The notes: generated from the letters alone by a model not told the origin. 64,000 bases of DNA from Rotaria sp. Silwood1 (GCA_905250075.1 CAJNOP010000019.1:2602579-2666578), one strand, 5' to 3'. Counted from the first letter of the stretch, positions 13,114 through 25,265 are shown. A program made the numbers and translations.

Positions 13114-13874
13114 CTTAAATCCATGCCATTTTTTTTCATGTGCGTGAGAAACATTTTAAGACATACTATGTTTATTCTTATGTTGTTTATCAACTACTTT
13201 TGATGAACAGTTTCTTCAAATATATATGATGCAGATAGAAAAAAAATGATAGACACAGAAGCTCTTCCATCATTATGTAAAAGTGTTTTTGTATTTCATT
13301 TACGTCTTATTGAAGATGTTATTATACTTCGACTAATATGGGAAATATTTCAGTTCTTATTTCTATCTAGTAATTACCTCTATAATTGAATATTGAAACG
13401 AAGACTTTTGACTCTTATCACACACCACACTCTTCTAATCGTAAAAGAAGATTATCCGAATCCGTCGTTTATATTTATTTTAATTTGCCTTCACAGAAGA
13501 AACTTTATAATATACACTTGTCACTATGACTTTGTCAACAATATAAATAAAATGCTGTTTGAAAAAAAGGGATCTGCTTAACTGTAATGATGATATAGAC
13601 TATGAAATCTTTTTCTCTTTCTTCAAATCTGCAGTCATTACAGTTTTCAATATGTCAAGAACGGTCATACTTAGAGAGCACTATTTATGACTCTTTATAA
13701 CAGCAATAAGAATTGAACATTTTACAATAACAATGAAAAATGAATACTATTAAGTTTCTCCTTTCCAAAGAAACTGAAACTATTACATAGAAAAACTTTA
13801 TTGGTTTTCATATGACTAGAAAATTTTAATATTGAATGGCAGTCAAAAGTCATCAATTAAAGATCCTATTGTAC

Positions 13875-14708
13875 AGGCTGTTATGAAACCATTACGGTCT
13901 ATTCTTCAACTTAAAGCATAAATGACGTCATAAAGTATTTTATACGAAATTAATGCTTATCAGAAACTGAATTTATGAGTGTAATTAGAGCAATTATTGA
14001 TTATGGAATTATTGACATTGTTTAAATTACATATCAAAAGAAACTCGTATTTTACGATTTTCATATCGTCATGTAGATATTTTCATAAAAATTATAGCCG
14101 ATTTGTGATCTCCATCAAAAAGAAAATCTATAGACATATCATTTTTATATTTTTGATGAAAAAAACTTTTAAAAAAATCCTGGAAGGTATCCCATGGTAG
14201 TTCTTGTATAGACCTAATACTATAAAATCAAGGATAGTTTTTGCCCAAATGAACTCGTATATTTCAAGCTTTACTTTTTTATTAGATTTATCAACATAAA
14301 TGGCTTCAAAGTCTTGATCTCCGTCAAACACTGCGTCCATTGATATATAAATCAAGATATTTCAATGCAAAAAACTTTTTGTCCGGAGTATCTCCCATGA
14401 TTTTTTCCCAAAGTCTTTTCTCGTAAAAAGGAACATGTAAATGGCATGTCTATAGGTTTGCTTTTTGATGGAGATCATAAATCGGCTATAATTTTTTTTG
14501 AAAATATTTACATGAAGAATAAAAATCGTAAAGTACGAGTTCCTTTTGACATGTAATTTAAGCAATGTCAATAATTTCTCAATCAATAATTGTTCTAACT
14601 ACACTCATAAATTCAGTTTTTGATAAGCATTAATTTCGTATGAAATACTTTATGACGTCATTTATACTTCAAGTTGTAGAGGAAGGCGCAATGGTTTTGT
14701 AACATCCT
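13875..14708. repeat. Long palindrome, arms about 335 bp
   Basis: Left arm 13875-14205 and right arm about 14370-14708 are reverse complements: both contain AAATGACGTCATAAAGTATTT-type sequence, GAATTTATGAGTGTA and GCCGATTTGTGATC/GATCATAAATCGGC. The ends read AGGCTGTTATGAAACC and, reversed, AGGATGTTACAAAACC. About 165 bp of unique sequence separates the arms. Similar predicted peptides from the two arms merely reflect the palindrome. No TSD identified. Confidence 0.65.
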
Positions 14709-14798
14709 TTACATATAATTTGAAGGCCAGCGAAATTGCACCTATCACTACTTTCATTGTAGAAACTGTATTAGTAACGAGAATTTGGTGATGAATAT

Positions 14799-15472
14799 CA
14801 GAGATGAGCAGAGCGGGATGGTCGTGATGCACTGCCAGATTTAGCAGTTTCCCCGTGCATTGAAGCTACTGAAATTGTTTTAGAGAATACTACGACATAC
14901 CCCGAAATTTGGAGAATTGCTCACTTTCCCCGCGGCAGACAGCAATATCCAAGGGCTGAAAAATAGGAATTCTTAATCTGTCAAAAAATAGTCAGTGTCA
15001 CTGTGGTGATTTCTCCGGAGAATTGGAATCGACCAGTGATTGCCTCACAGTCACATGATTCATGAAAGTCGCGGTAATGATTCTTTTAAAACAATCTGTG
15101 CACGTACTGATTTCTTTCACAATTTTACGGGTGGAAATGAGTATCAGAGCAAATAGTATCGTATATGTTGTACATTTTTAGCTTTAATATTCATTGAACT
15201 ACAGAGGACCTGACGAGGAATTACTGTTTCTCAATCCTTGGACACCCATCCTACATTCACATCCACACCCATGCTCCTTAGTTATATACACTGAAATGAT
15301 TTAATGTGATATCATGAATTAAAAAAGTATGTATGAGGGTGACTACAAAATCATGGTCCCTAAAAATATGTTTTTGGCGGGCGATGTGGTGCAAAGCCGC
15401 ACGATGGCGAGGCTGATAATAATCTAGTGGGCTATGGTGGAGCGCTTTTTTGAGCCGCTCCACTCATCTCTA
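14799..15472. repeat. GC-richer element with AGAGATGAG termini
   Basis: Starts CAGAGATGAGCAGAGCGG and ends, reversed, CTAGAGATGAGTGGAGCGG. The interior is GC-richer than its surroundings and includes a GGAGCGGCTC...GCGCTCC hairpin near 15440-15460 and C-rich CACATCCACACCC near 15260. The same AGAGATGA(G/A)C terminus bounds the unrelated-looking element at 21968-22484, suggesting one transposition system. Boundaries are approximate. Confidence 0.5.
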
Positions 15473-16053
15473 GTGCATACTGCTGATTTCGCAAGAAAAT
15501 ATACATAAGATAGAAAATTCATATCATAGAAATTAATCAACAGTGCAGATCTTCTTCACCAACATGTATGTTTTTCACTTTGACAATTAAATGGGAAAAT
15601 TATAATAGTTTCGCTGTTTCAAAAGCTATCAAGATACTAATAATATTAACTGGCAGTCTAATACGTCCATTGCTTCTTGAAACCATACCATTCCATTGTA
15701 TTTACGGGCTAAAATGAATCAATAGAATAAAACCAAGTTAAACTAACATTCCAAGGAACTGAATAAAATTATTTCATTTTTTTCCTTACACTGTCATACC
15801 CTGATTCTGTTCATTACAGATAAGATGACTGACATTTAATTCAAAGTCATAATTGCGCTTACTTCGTATTTCAAATTAATTTATAAATACAAAAATTCAG
15901 ATACACAATAATGGGAGGTTTTTTCATGATAAAATAATGAAGTCCGTTAATTTATCTCATTTGAAATCGGTTTCTGGTTGTCTGAAAAATATGTTTGCCA
16001 TCATCTCTAAAGTAAAGTTGTGAAAATAGCCGGAGCTTAGCATTAATACATCT

Positions 16054-16690
16054 CTTGATTAGATTGAAATAAAACTTTGTCATGTAGAAAAAAAACTACT
16101 TTTGTATCTATAAGCTCTAACTAGATTTGATCAAAAATAATTAGTAATTTCTAGTAAGTGTGTAGTTCGCAAACAATGTTTTAAACTTTTCATTGACATT
16201 TTGTGGCGTTTTCTATTTTCTAAGTTCGAAAAGTCTGATTTGACTTTCTTTGAAAAACTCATCAGCATAAGTAGTGAGATCTCTTCACAAATTAGGACCT
16301 ATTAATTCAATGAAAATATAGTATAACAAATATATTATATACATAAAAATAATATTAAGACTAGGAAATTTCCTATGTAAAGTATCATACAGAAATATCA
16401 AAATTTATTTTAATTTATATTCGATAAATTACGAAAAGTAAAAAATTTATATGTAAAATAAATATAAATTATAAGTAATTTACATTTATTATAAATGTAA
16501 ATTATTTTGTTTGTAGGATTTACATTTACAAATAAATGTAAATTATGAAAATTTATATTTATTTTAAAATATAAATTATGATAATTTACACTTACTCGTA
16601 AATGTAAATTATCATAATTTACATTTATAATAAATATAAATTATGAGTCATTTATATTTATTTTAAATTAAATGGTAAATGACACCTCTA
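16054..16690 (-). repeat. Right terminal inverted repeat of the hAT-like element
   Basis: Reverse complement of 11533-12181, ending GACACCTCTA immediately before the second CTTCTCCA. The tandem TTTACATTTA block here (about 16440-16670) has a different number and order of units than the left arm, suggesting slippage or conversion inside the repeat. Confidence 0.8.
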
Positions 16691-17300
16691 CTTCTCCAGC
16701 TAGATCAAAGGCTGATAAAAATAGATTAGCAAAAAGGATGATTTTAGGTTCCTTCTGTCTTTCAATGAAATCATCAAAATTTATTTAGTTCTCAAGTAAA
16801 TGAGCTCAAAATTTCATCTTCGGGTTTTAAGACGCCTGTCTGTAAAATTGTCACGACAGAAGAAGCGACTGTCACATTAAAAATTGATAGATTTTCTGAA
16901 ATCCTTTAAAAAACCCAGTTTTTTCCATCAACGAATATTGGTTTTCTAACAATTCCTTCTTGCAGAACGACATCCTACAAGTATGTACTAAAAATTTGAG
17001 CTCAATCGGTTATGAAATAGGTGAACCGTGATCATTTCATTGAAGAAAAGAAGTCAAAAATCGTTTGTTTTGATAATTTCTTTTTATTGACCTTTGAGCT
17101 AACTGGAGCAGAAAAATAAACATTGTCATGAGATTCAGCATGAATAAAAACCGATATTGCCTTGCAAATTCTAGCTGAGATGAGTAAAAAGGCGTAGTTG
17201 TGAAGAGCTTCTACGTATGGGATCCAAGATTCTAACGGAAAATCTATGGCTTTCGTAGATATGGAGTGCGAGCTTCAAGTAGCGAAAATCGCAGGTCACT

Positions 17301-20300
17301 TAGTGTTTGCACTACGAAGCCATTCAACTTCTCCAACATCCATTCTATTTTGAAAATGACAATAATTGTATTTGACTACTTAGCGTCTGCACTTCTATCC
17401 GGAGTGAGACTTGAGAAAAAACGAAACAAAAAGTGTTCGACCGTCAATATTCATTATATAAAAACTACTAAGTTTATCTCCATCGGTACTTCGTTTTCCT
17501 ATGCGTTTGAAAAACAACATAAACAAGCAAAAATTAAGTTTTGAAACAAAATCCGGATGTTTTTCATCTACTATATTTTTCTCTATAATATATATGTTGT
17601 TTATGTTATCTTGTTCCGCTTTGAAATTATGCATAAGAATAATTAAAAAGCAGCTTTAAAAATAAAACAATGATTGTAACGTTTAATAAGATTTGTTGGT
17701 ATTAGTAAGACATACGTGATGTTGTCGAGAATTCATTTCTATCACAAGTCTAAAACTGACTTTTCTTGCATGTACATAGGAGTTGGAATCGACTGTAGAT
17801 TACAAAGTAGACATAGAAATACTCGAAAAAATGAAAGAAGGTGTTAGATAAAGCGAACAGAATAAAAGAAAATAAAGAATAGTCAGAAGGACGAGAAATG
17901 TGAAGAGAGGAAGATAAATCAAGGGACAAGTAGAAAACAATTTGAAAATGTGTAACATATGTCTGTCAAAATTGCACTTGATAAATAGATAACAATTATA
18001 TGAAAGCTTTTAAAACTTATCATTTATCTCACTCTACAATTTTTCTTTTCTAAGGAAAAGAAAGTGAAAGTGTTACCTCTAATGTTTATCACATTTTAAA
18101 GTCAATTAATGGCTATCATTTTAATCATTAAAAATGAAATAATAGACTAATTTCGAATAATTCAACGATTAATTGAAAACTTACTATTGCCTTTGAAAAG
18201 AAAAGAATCTTACGTAGATAATAAACAGTGTACTACATCTTATTCAATATTTCATTTATTTTCTTCTGAACATTCGATTTATATTTTGTGTTAATCATTC
18301 TTGATGAAAAAGTGAAGAAAGTTCATAGTAATCTTATTTGATGTCAACGCTAACTATTTTTAAGGCAGATTTCTTTTCTTTGAAAAACAAAACTAATATA
18401 AGATATAGCTATATCCAGTTACAACAGTAGACATTCAATTAACTGCCAAACCATTCTAAAGTATTGTCATAATATGAATTAATGACTTGAGTTGTACTTA
18501 GTCCATTATGCATTTCATGTTTAATGATTAGAATATTAATCATTAATGAGCTTTTAAATGTGACAGTCATTTCTAGTCTAATAACTTTATTACTAAATGA
18601 ATGAGACGAGTCTAGTTATATTCATTTTTGAGAACGTGTTTTAGAGTACTTTTCCCCTTTTAAAAACTGTTCTACAAAGGTATTTATTTGTATGAAAACA
18701 TTTATTTTATATCAAATAAGTTAGAACTACTGTACCATCTTTTATACTTGCTCACTTATAATAACGATGTTCATTTCAATCTAGAACATTGTATGTAGGG
18801 TATAAATTTAAAAGTTATTTCATATAAATGAAACTATGAAATACTGAATATTTGAATCTATTATAATTTTATAAAGCTTTGAAGTATTAATTATAGTTCT
18901 ACGTGTGAGAATTTATAACTTCTTTTCTTAATGAGAAATGAAAATGTGTTTTTAATATTAATAATCTTCGTATTCATGATGCCTATAATTACTGAGAACA
19001 TATGACCCACAAGTGTAATGAATCTCTGCCATTCTAATTTTATGATATAGTTATATTGATGTATTGACTTAAGCTAAAAAAAGCTGCAAAGAGCTCCACC
19101 GCTTACCTTATCTTCAAGGAAAGTGAACATGCTTCTGATCATGTGTCTATAGAGAGACTTGTATCTTTTTATAAGTGAGTTTTCATGGTCTGTAACGATG
19201 AAAGCTGAGGTCTTTTTATCTTCGTCTGGTTACGCCGCTACATTAACAACAAGGTTAATTTATTTAGCATTCGTTGCTTATATTCATTCACATCTTTCTT
19301 ATTTTTTTTCAGAATAATTAGTCATATTCACAAAGAATTTTTTTTCTTTTTTTTGTACTTTTCACTAACAAAACTAAAGAATGATTCTATCGTCTGGGTC
19401 AAAGTCGATGATGTGAATAAACAGAGAACATCTGAAGGATACCATATCCTTTCTAATGTTTTATCAAATATATTCTATCTATGAAGCATCTCAGGTTTTG
19501 TTTTTGGTACTAGCATGTTCTGTTAAAAATGGTATGTCATGAACAAATATTTTGCATAGAAATGATAAATTAAACGAGAAAGTCACATGAGATAGAAACC
19601 AAATACTTAATACGAGAAGAGGATTAGAAAAACCGGAGAGTTAAATTCATCGATACAAAAATTTACTCAAAAATATCTTTAAATAATGTATATTTCTCTG
19701 AAAATGCTTTTATAAAACGAATATGTTTCAAAATATTTCGGAAAGAACATTTCTCTTTTTGAAAAAATTGACGTTTGATTGCATCATGAAATGCTTGTTT
19801 TTCATGTTGCTGGCATGTTTCGATTGAATTTAGTAGTTAAAAAATGTAAGTAAAACAATATTATTGACATCGAATTGTCTAAAAACAATTAAAATGAAAT
19901 ATTCTTGACAGTCTTGAATAAATTAATCATAGCGACTAAAACCCATGAATTAATTGCAATGTGTACTATCAAATTCATATGTGGACAAATGTAAAAAAAA
20001 CAACCTTAGAAATACTTAGAATGATCTGTGTCCGAAATTTTGTCCGATTCCTATAGTTGGACAAACTTTTATCGCTGATATGCAAGTAATCGAGACTGAA
20101 TTCTACGAGAGAGAGAAAAATAAAATAAAGCTATTCATCATTTCAGATTTATTTTTGTTCCAATCTATTTAGTTATTATACATAGAACCAAAGTAAATTG
20201 TGTCTTTTCGTTTTCCTTGATATAATTTTAAGAATTATTTCTTGAAAAGAAAATCAATAAATGAGGCTTTGAATAGGCAAGTATTAGTCACATGTCAGAT

Positions 20301-20754
20301 TATATTTTTTTAAAGAATCATGATTAGAAATTTAGATAAGCTCAAGAAGAAACTTTTATTTGATGAGCAAAAATGAAAAAAGTACTTTTACACAAGTAGA
20401 TTCTTTCATGCTTATTGATTCTGTTATTCGTGTTTATTCTTAAACTAATGAATTATGCACACATTTTCTGTTGCTACTTTTTCGTTTCAGTTATTTCTTA
20501 TTGCAACGACAAAATAAAAGAGAAACTTCACAGGTTTATATTCTTTGCCTTACTCTTTTTGTTTCACAACATAATAGAGAGAATTCTTTTCCCTCTCGAA
20601 GTTCAGTCAAAAGTCTTTCTATCAAATTAACAGAACGATGGAAAGAATCTTCGAGAACTGTATGACAGCTATCCATATTGCGAACACCAGCGATTAACTA
20701 TAGTTTTTCTACTTAGTTTTTTCAATGTTTTATTGCATGAGTAGTTTTAGACTC
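17301..20754. other. Intergenic, no gene supported
   Basis: AT-rich, with only short uncharacterised ORFs (for example overlapping ones at 17266-17634 on both strands, and at 20415-20665). No repeats with clear arms and no RNA gene recognised. Confidence 0.5.
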
Positions 20755-20764
20755 TTGGAAAAAT

Positions 20765-21206
20765 GGTAACACGGCAGTTGCTCCCGGGACACTTGCTCCT
20801 CAGCGATAGTTTCCTCCCCAACAACGCTTGCTCTCTGGACACTCGCTGCCGCGACATGGGTATGGATGTGGGCGTAGGTGTGAGTGTGGATGTGAGGGTG
20901 AGTGTGGGTGTGGATGTGAGTGTGATTTTGAGTGAAGGGGTGACGAGCATTCATACCCACATTCATAGACTTCCCATACCCACTCAGAACATGTGGAGAG
21001 CGGGTTTGGATATGGATCTGAGGAAGGCTGTGGGTATGAGTGGGTTTGAGCGACATTGTGTATACGGGTATGAATGCCGTCACCTCTTCACTCACACCTA
21101 CACCCACATTCATACCCGTTTCGCGGGAGCAACTGTCGCCGAAGAGCAAGGGTCGCGAGAGAAACTGTTGCGGGAGCATCTATCTGAGGAGCATGTGTCA
21201 TGGAAT
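20765..21206. mobile_element. GC-rich palindromic insertion, 442 bp, 10-bp TSD
   Basis: TTGGAAAAAT occurs exactly at 20755-20764 and 21207-21216, directly flanking a GC-rich block in AT-rich DNA. The outer parts are imperfect inverted repeats made of GACA(G/C)TTGCTCCC-like units (left 20772-20850, right 21120-21195 reversed). The middle is two opposed telomere-like tracts: GTGGGTGTGGATGTGAG-type on the plus strand around 20860-20935 and CACACCTACACCC-type around 21090-21118. Long ORFs on both strands here are artefacts of the repeats. Superfamily unresolved. Confidence 0.62.
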
Positions 21207-21216
21207 TTGGAAAAAT

Positions 21217-21961
21217 ATTAGATTTCTGTCGAAGCCATGCTTATCACAAATATCAATGCGCCCAAGCTGTTTGTACCAGCCACATCTGCTACTTTTGCGT
21301 AGTTCCAGAGCTTGATCATTAGTTACAGATGCCACTATAAAAATAGTAAGAAAACTTCATCAGTAAAAAAAATTGTGACACTATCTGACCTAATTTACTG
21401 TGTCGTATTGAAATACTGACATTTTTAAAATACCAATCAGTATATTCAAGACAGAAAATATCAGTTTTATAGCAAAATAACAACACAGTTGATAAAAAAA
21501 GAAGTAAAGCGTTCGAACCGTTGGTTCCGGTGGACAGTCAACGACATGGGCGATTATTCCTTGTTTCGTATACGTTTATAGAAATAGCTTGCATGCGCTG
21601 CTTCGCTTGTTTCTACATTTAATATTTTACTGTTATCATGCTATGTAAACAAGCCGAGTTAACATTTTAACAAATAATTTTATTTTTTGCCAAAGTTTTA
21701 TAGCCTATTCGACGAATCTTTGTATTACTAACTACTTGTGAAAACGTTAACAATGAATTAACTGTGAAAATAAAACACAAGAAATTAACGCTAGACTATA
21801 ATGAATATAATCAGATTCGAATTGCAAGGATAGTAAAATTCTTTTCAGATCAGAGATGTTTTGTCTCGCCAACTAACACTCTATCATTCGGATTTTTGTC
21901 TGATTTTCATGGTTTTGCAGAGCAAACAAATTTTTTATACTGAACATAAAGGTCGTCCCAC
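21217..21961. other. Intergenic with a possible orphan exon
   Basis: On the minus strand, about 21345-21217, a TTTTTATAG acceptor-like site is followed by an open frame of normal composition (TNDQALELRKSSRCGWYKQL and onward for about 40 residues). It runs to the TSD of the element at 20765-21206. No partner exon was found, so it is not called as a gene. The rest shows nothing. Confidence 0.3.
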
Positions 21962-21967
21962 ATTAAC

Positions 21968-22484
21968 CAGAGATGAACACAAGACAGGACGAGATTTCTA
22001 TTTTTGTCCTGTCCTGTCGCCCGCCAGGACAACAAAGTTAGCAGAACAAAAACAGAACAGGACAAGATTTTTATTATTGTCCTATCCTGCCGCTGGCCAG
22101 GAAAGAAAAGTTAGCAGGTGAGAATAGGACAGGTAAAAAAAATTTGTCCTGTGCTGATCTCTAATATTTTTTTCTTCAAAATAGTATAAAACCCATTAGT
22201 TAGAGAAGATTAATTGGTGATATTTGCTTTGTACAATGAAAGTAAAAGTAAAACTTTCACTCTTGACATTTTACAACCTGTGAAAACGGATTTAGTTGCC
22301 AGAGAAACGGCAGAAATCATGACGTCTTGTCCTTCCGTCTGTCAAGATAAAAATGTTAGCAGGACAAAAACAGGACAGGATAAAATTTTGATCTTTATCC
22401 TGTCCTGCCGCCCGCTAGAACCAAGATAGCTAGCAGGACAGGGCAGGACAGGAGAGAAAATCTTGTCCTGTGCTCATCTCTGAT
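21968..22484. repeat. CAGGACA-rich inverted-repeat element
   Basis: The ends are CAGAGATGAAC (left) and, reversed, ATCAGAGATGAGC; ATTAAC occurs just outside both (21962-21967 and 22485-22490) and may be a target duplication. Two blocks (21968-22165 and 22320-22484) are each internally palindromic, built from AGGACAGGACAAGATTTT and its complement with GTTAGCAGGACAAAAACAGG units. The first block ends in GTGCTGATCTCTAA, so this may be two nested copies. No coding capacity. Confidence 0.55.
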
Positions 22485-22786
22485 ATTAACGGAAGATTAA
22501 TTGCCAATAATATTTCTCATCTCGTTCTTTTTGATAACCAAGGCTAAAGTTTTCAACATATATATGTTTAAGCAAGGTTTTTAATTTTCCAAAGTTTCAG
22601 CTATCTAGCTAAAACTACTTCTGAAATGCATGAACCAGAGTGATATATATAAAGCTGCGGATTTGATTTTTGTGACATCTTTATTTCTTGATCAGTAGTA
22701 CTTAGAAACATACGATGAAAAGAAACTTTTCAAGACAAATTTTTTCAATAAAGTCAATTATAATAAAATTCAATTTGTATGAACAT

Positions 22787-23430
22787 GCTTGTTATTACTT
22801 TCTATGATGATTTTTAATTGATCAGATATTTCATCTATCATTTTTACACATTCTGCTTTCGAAAATTTCCTCCATTATTGCGCATTCTCTTTTTCTACTT
22901 CTAATAAGGTACTAAAGACGATTTCGCGAACTTTTTTGTTCAATGCATGTCACATATTTTCAGTTCTTCATACATCAGCAAATTTAGCATCGCTCTCTAC
23001 TGGTTCTAAACGTTCATCTAATATTTGTGCTACGAATACTTCATGTTGTTTTGAGACGATTTGAATTCATTGCATACCATGTAGAGTCTTTTCTTTTTTC
23101 GTAATTGGTGAATATTTAACATAAAAATTTGCATTGAATGGAAAACATTTTAAATATAAATACATCTCTATATACTTAAAATAATCCTTGAGAACAGCAG
23201 CGAGCCAATACAAAGAAAAGAATAATAGAAAAGAGAAACTGCTAAATTCAGTGAAGTCCTGATCATTTGTTTGTTTTAATTTCACTAGGATGTGGTGGTA
23301 AGGCAAGATGAACAGTCGATTCGCATCTTTCACTTTGAAAAGTTTTAATTTTTTCCCAGCAAAAATTCGCCTTTTCGTTGGAATGAAAGATTGTAGAATA
23401 AATTTAAAAAAATTGTACCTCTTCATTTCT
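22787..23430 (-). pseudogene. Decayed gene of unknown family
   Basis: The minus strand carries one long frame with coding-like composition: ...PITKKEKTLHGMQ, stop, IQIVSKQHEVFVAQILDERL..., DAKFADV, stop, RTENM, stop, HALNKKVREIVFSTLLEVEK, ENAQ, stop, WRKFSKAECVKMIDEISDQL. Three interruptions are TGA and one is TAA, with no frameshift between them, so decay looks limited. Upstream (23426-23200) the frame may include an intron ending TATATAG near 23174. I do not recognise the family. The C-terminal half looks like a helical, charged region. Confidence 0.45.
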
Positions 23431-24780
23431 AAAAAAAGCCCATGTAATTCGGATAAAATACAAAAGTCACTGGTATATCAACAGTTTTTTCTAAAGTAGA
23501 GTGTCGTAGTACATTGTGTCAAAACGGGGCAATATTTTTGAAGTCTGCTACAGCTGACCGATTTTAATCGATTTCGATGTCATGTTATGATATTGATGGA
23601 TTTAAGCCGATTGTACTAGTTCTTGTGATTGAATATTGATAGAAGTTTATTGGGTAATTTTTGTCATTTTTGTTTAAGTTTAAATTCTGATTGCATGAAA
23701 CATCTGTACGAATAAAGAAAAGTATGAAAAACATTGAACGAGAGAAGAAAGAAAATGACTTTACAATTTAGCATAAGAATGTTTATCTTCAATAAGGATA
23801 TGTTGGGAAAACGATTCAAGAAAACAAAAGGAATTTTAATATTATTTTGCCCTCTTTAATAAACAATTATTAGTGTTTGTTGAAGATGATGTGAAACTGG
23901 ATATACTTGATTTAAGCTTGGAAATTCAGAATTCAATCAAATTCTAGAAGATAAATTCGATTTATTCATGAGAAAAATTTTTATTAAACATATGTATGAT
24001 TGAGATTTAATAATAAGAAATAATTTCGTTGACCGAAGTCTTCAGATATTTGAATAGCAGTAAATAAAAGAAAAAGAATAAGATTAAATATTCATTTTCA
24101 ATTAATTTTTAGATGGAAATTGAATAGATATTCTTGAATCTCTACATGGGAAGTAGTTGACCAATTATCAATAGAACCTTCGAAACTAAAATTAAAAAAT
24201 ATTGATATATCATGATAAAAAAGATATTTAATTTCTAAATTTATTTCTTTTCTTTCTTCAACGTTGAATAAATGTGTTTATTGTTACAAATCAAGAAAAT
24301 TATTTCTTTGTTTAATTTATTTTAATTTTATTCAGACATAAGTACAAAAAAATATATACATAATACAGAAACTGTTTTACAAATATTTTCTGGTGACAAT
24401 ATCTTTTCCAATATCATCATAAACACTTTTTTTTTATCACCCATGGAGTCAAAAAACTCAAAAAACTTCATGACTTTTGGGAATTTTTATCAAAAGCGCG
24501 AAAAAATGGCATTTCAAATAATGAAATGGACAAAAAAAAACTGATGTTTTTCAAATTCGTTGATGAAACGTGACATTTAAACCAGGTTAATTCAGTGTAT
24601 TTCATTCTTAATCAAAATCATACAAATAAAACCAATAAAAATGTCTGTTTTGACTGATGATTGTGTATGAAGCCGATAGTACATGACATTCAAATTCAAT
24701 ATCTAATTAATCAAACCAATGTAGAAGTTTATAATAATAAATTTTTTATTTTGATGGAAATTTTCTATCCTATACGATCA
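23431..24780. other. Intergenic, no gene supported
   Basis: AT-rich; contains only short frames and no clear repeat or RNA feature. The last 100 bases lead into an inverted repeat at 24782. Confidence 0.5.
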
Positions 24781-24781
24781 T

Positions 24782-25265
24782 TTTCAACCAGAATACCAGA
24801 TCTTTTAAACTGATGTTACAACATAAGACATACACAAAAGAAAAAAGAAAAATAAAAGGAAACTGTATATTTTTATAATATCATAAATAATAATAACATT
24901 ATCATTAACATCATCAACATAGATCTATTGCTTTCATACACAATTATTACATATTAAGTAGAACATAAAACATGAGTGATATAAGTAGGTATTTAAGTTT
25001 CTTTTGAAATAAGTCTCATTGTTATCCATGATGATCTTAGTGAATTACATTTTGCTACTAGTACTTAATGTTACTGCATTAAATTATCTTAACAATGGAT
25101 TTATAAGTTACAAAATCTATGTTTATGATGTCAACGATTATGATGTTATTACTTATGATATGATAAGGAATATACAGTTTCCTTTTATTTGTCATTTTTC
25201 TTCTTTGTATGTCTTGTGTTGTAACATCAGTTTAAAAGATCTGTTGTTCCGGTTGACTAATCTTG
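24782..25265. repeat. Inverted repeat of a gene 3' end (tail to tail)
   Basis: 24782-24925 and about 25110-25265 are reverse complements sharing CAGATCTTTTAAACTGATG, ACAAGACATAC/ATAAGACATAC and TAAAAGGAAACTGTATAT. Both copies begin with the end of a reading frame (QPE-Q-IF then TAA), so this is an inverted duplication of a gene end plus its 3' flank. About 185 bp separate the arms. Confidence 0.6.

Larger units (their letters stand above)
11533..16690. mobile_element. Non-autonomous hAT-like element, 5158 bp, 8-bp TSD
   Basis: The left terminus is TAGGGGTGTC and the right terminus, reversed, is TAGAGGTGTC, a form typical of hAT transposons. The 8-bp sequence CTTCTCCA lies directly outside both ends (11525-11532 and 16691-16698), matching the 8-bp target duplications hAT elements make. 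Long terminal inverted repeats of about 640 bp (11533-12181 and 16054-16690) are roughly 96% alike over their inner 300 bp by eye. Their outer part is built of short TAATTTACATTTA palindromic tandem units. The interior has no transposase-sized ORF and is filled by further palindromic insertions (12269-13113, 13875-14708, 14799-15472), so movement would need a transposase supplied elsewhere. Superfamily assignment rests on termini and TSD only. Confidence 0.8.
11385..17300. repeat. Old palindromic element split by a hAT insertion
   Basis: The left arm is 11385-11532 continued at 16699-about 16890; the right arm runs from about 16930 to 17300 as its diverged reverse complement. Matching anchors include CCGCAGATTTTTTCG (left) with CTGCGATTTTCG (right, reversed), CACCTTTTTACGCACCTC with CGCCTTTTTACTCATCTC, and GCTAGATCAAAGGC with GTTAGCTCAAAGG across the insertion point. 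The arms are clearly diverged, so this element predates the hAT-like insertion in its left arm. No coding capacity was recognised; outer limits are approximate. Confidence 0.72.

Noticed and set aside
13997..14586. Similar predicted peptides on opposite strands (LLTL-KLH-KRNSYFTIFI)
   Set aside because: The likeness comes from the arms of the 13875-14708 palindrome, not from paralogous genes.
20730..21221. Overlapping ORFs of about 150 aa on both strands
   Set aside because: They are translations of GC-rich and GTGGGT repeats inside a palindromic insertion; composition is His/Thr/Pro or Val/Gly repetitive and neither strand has homology signals.
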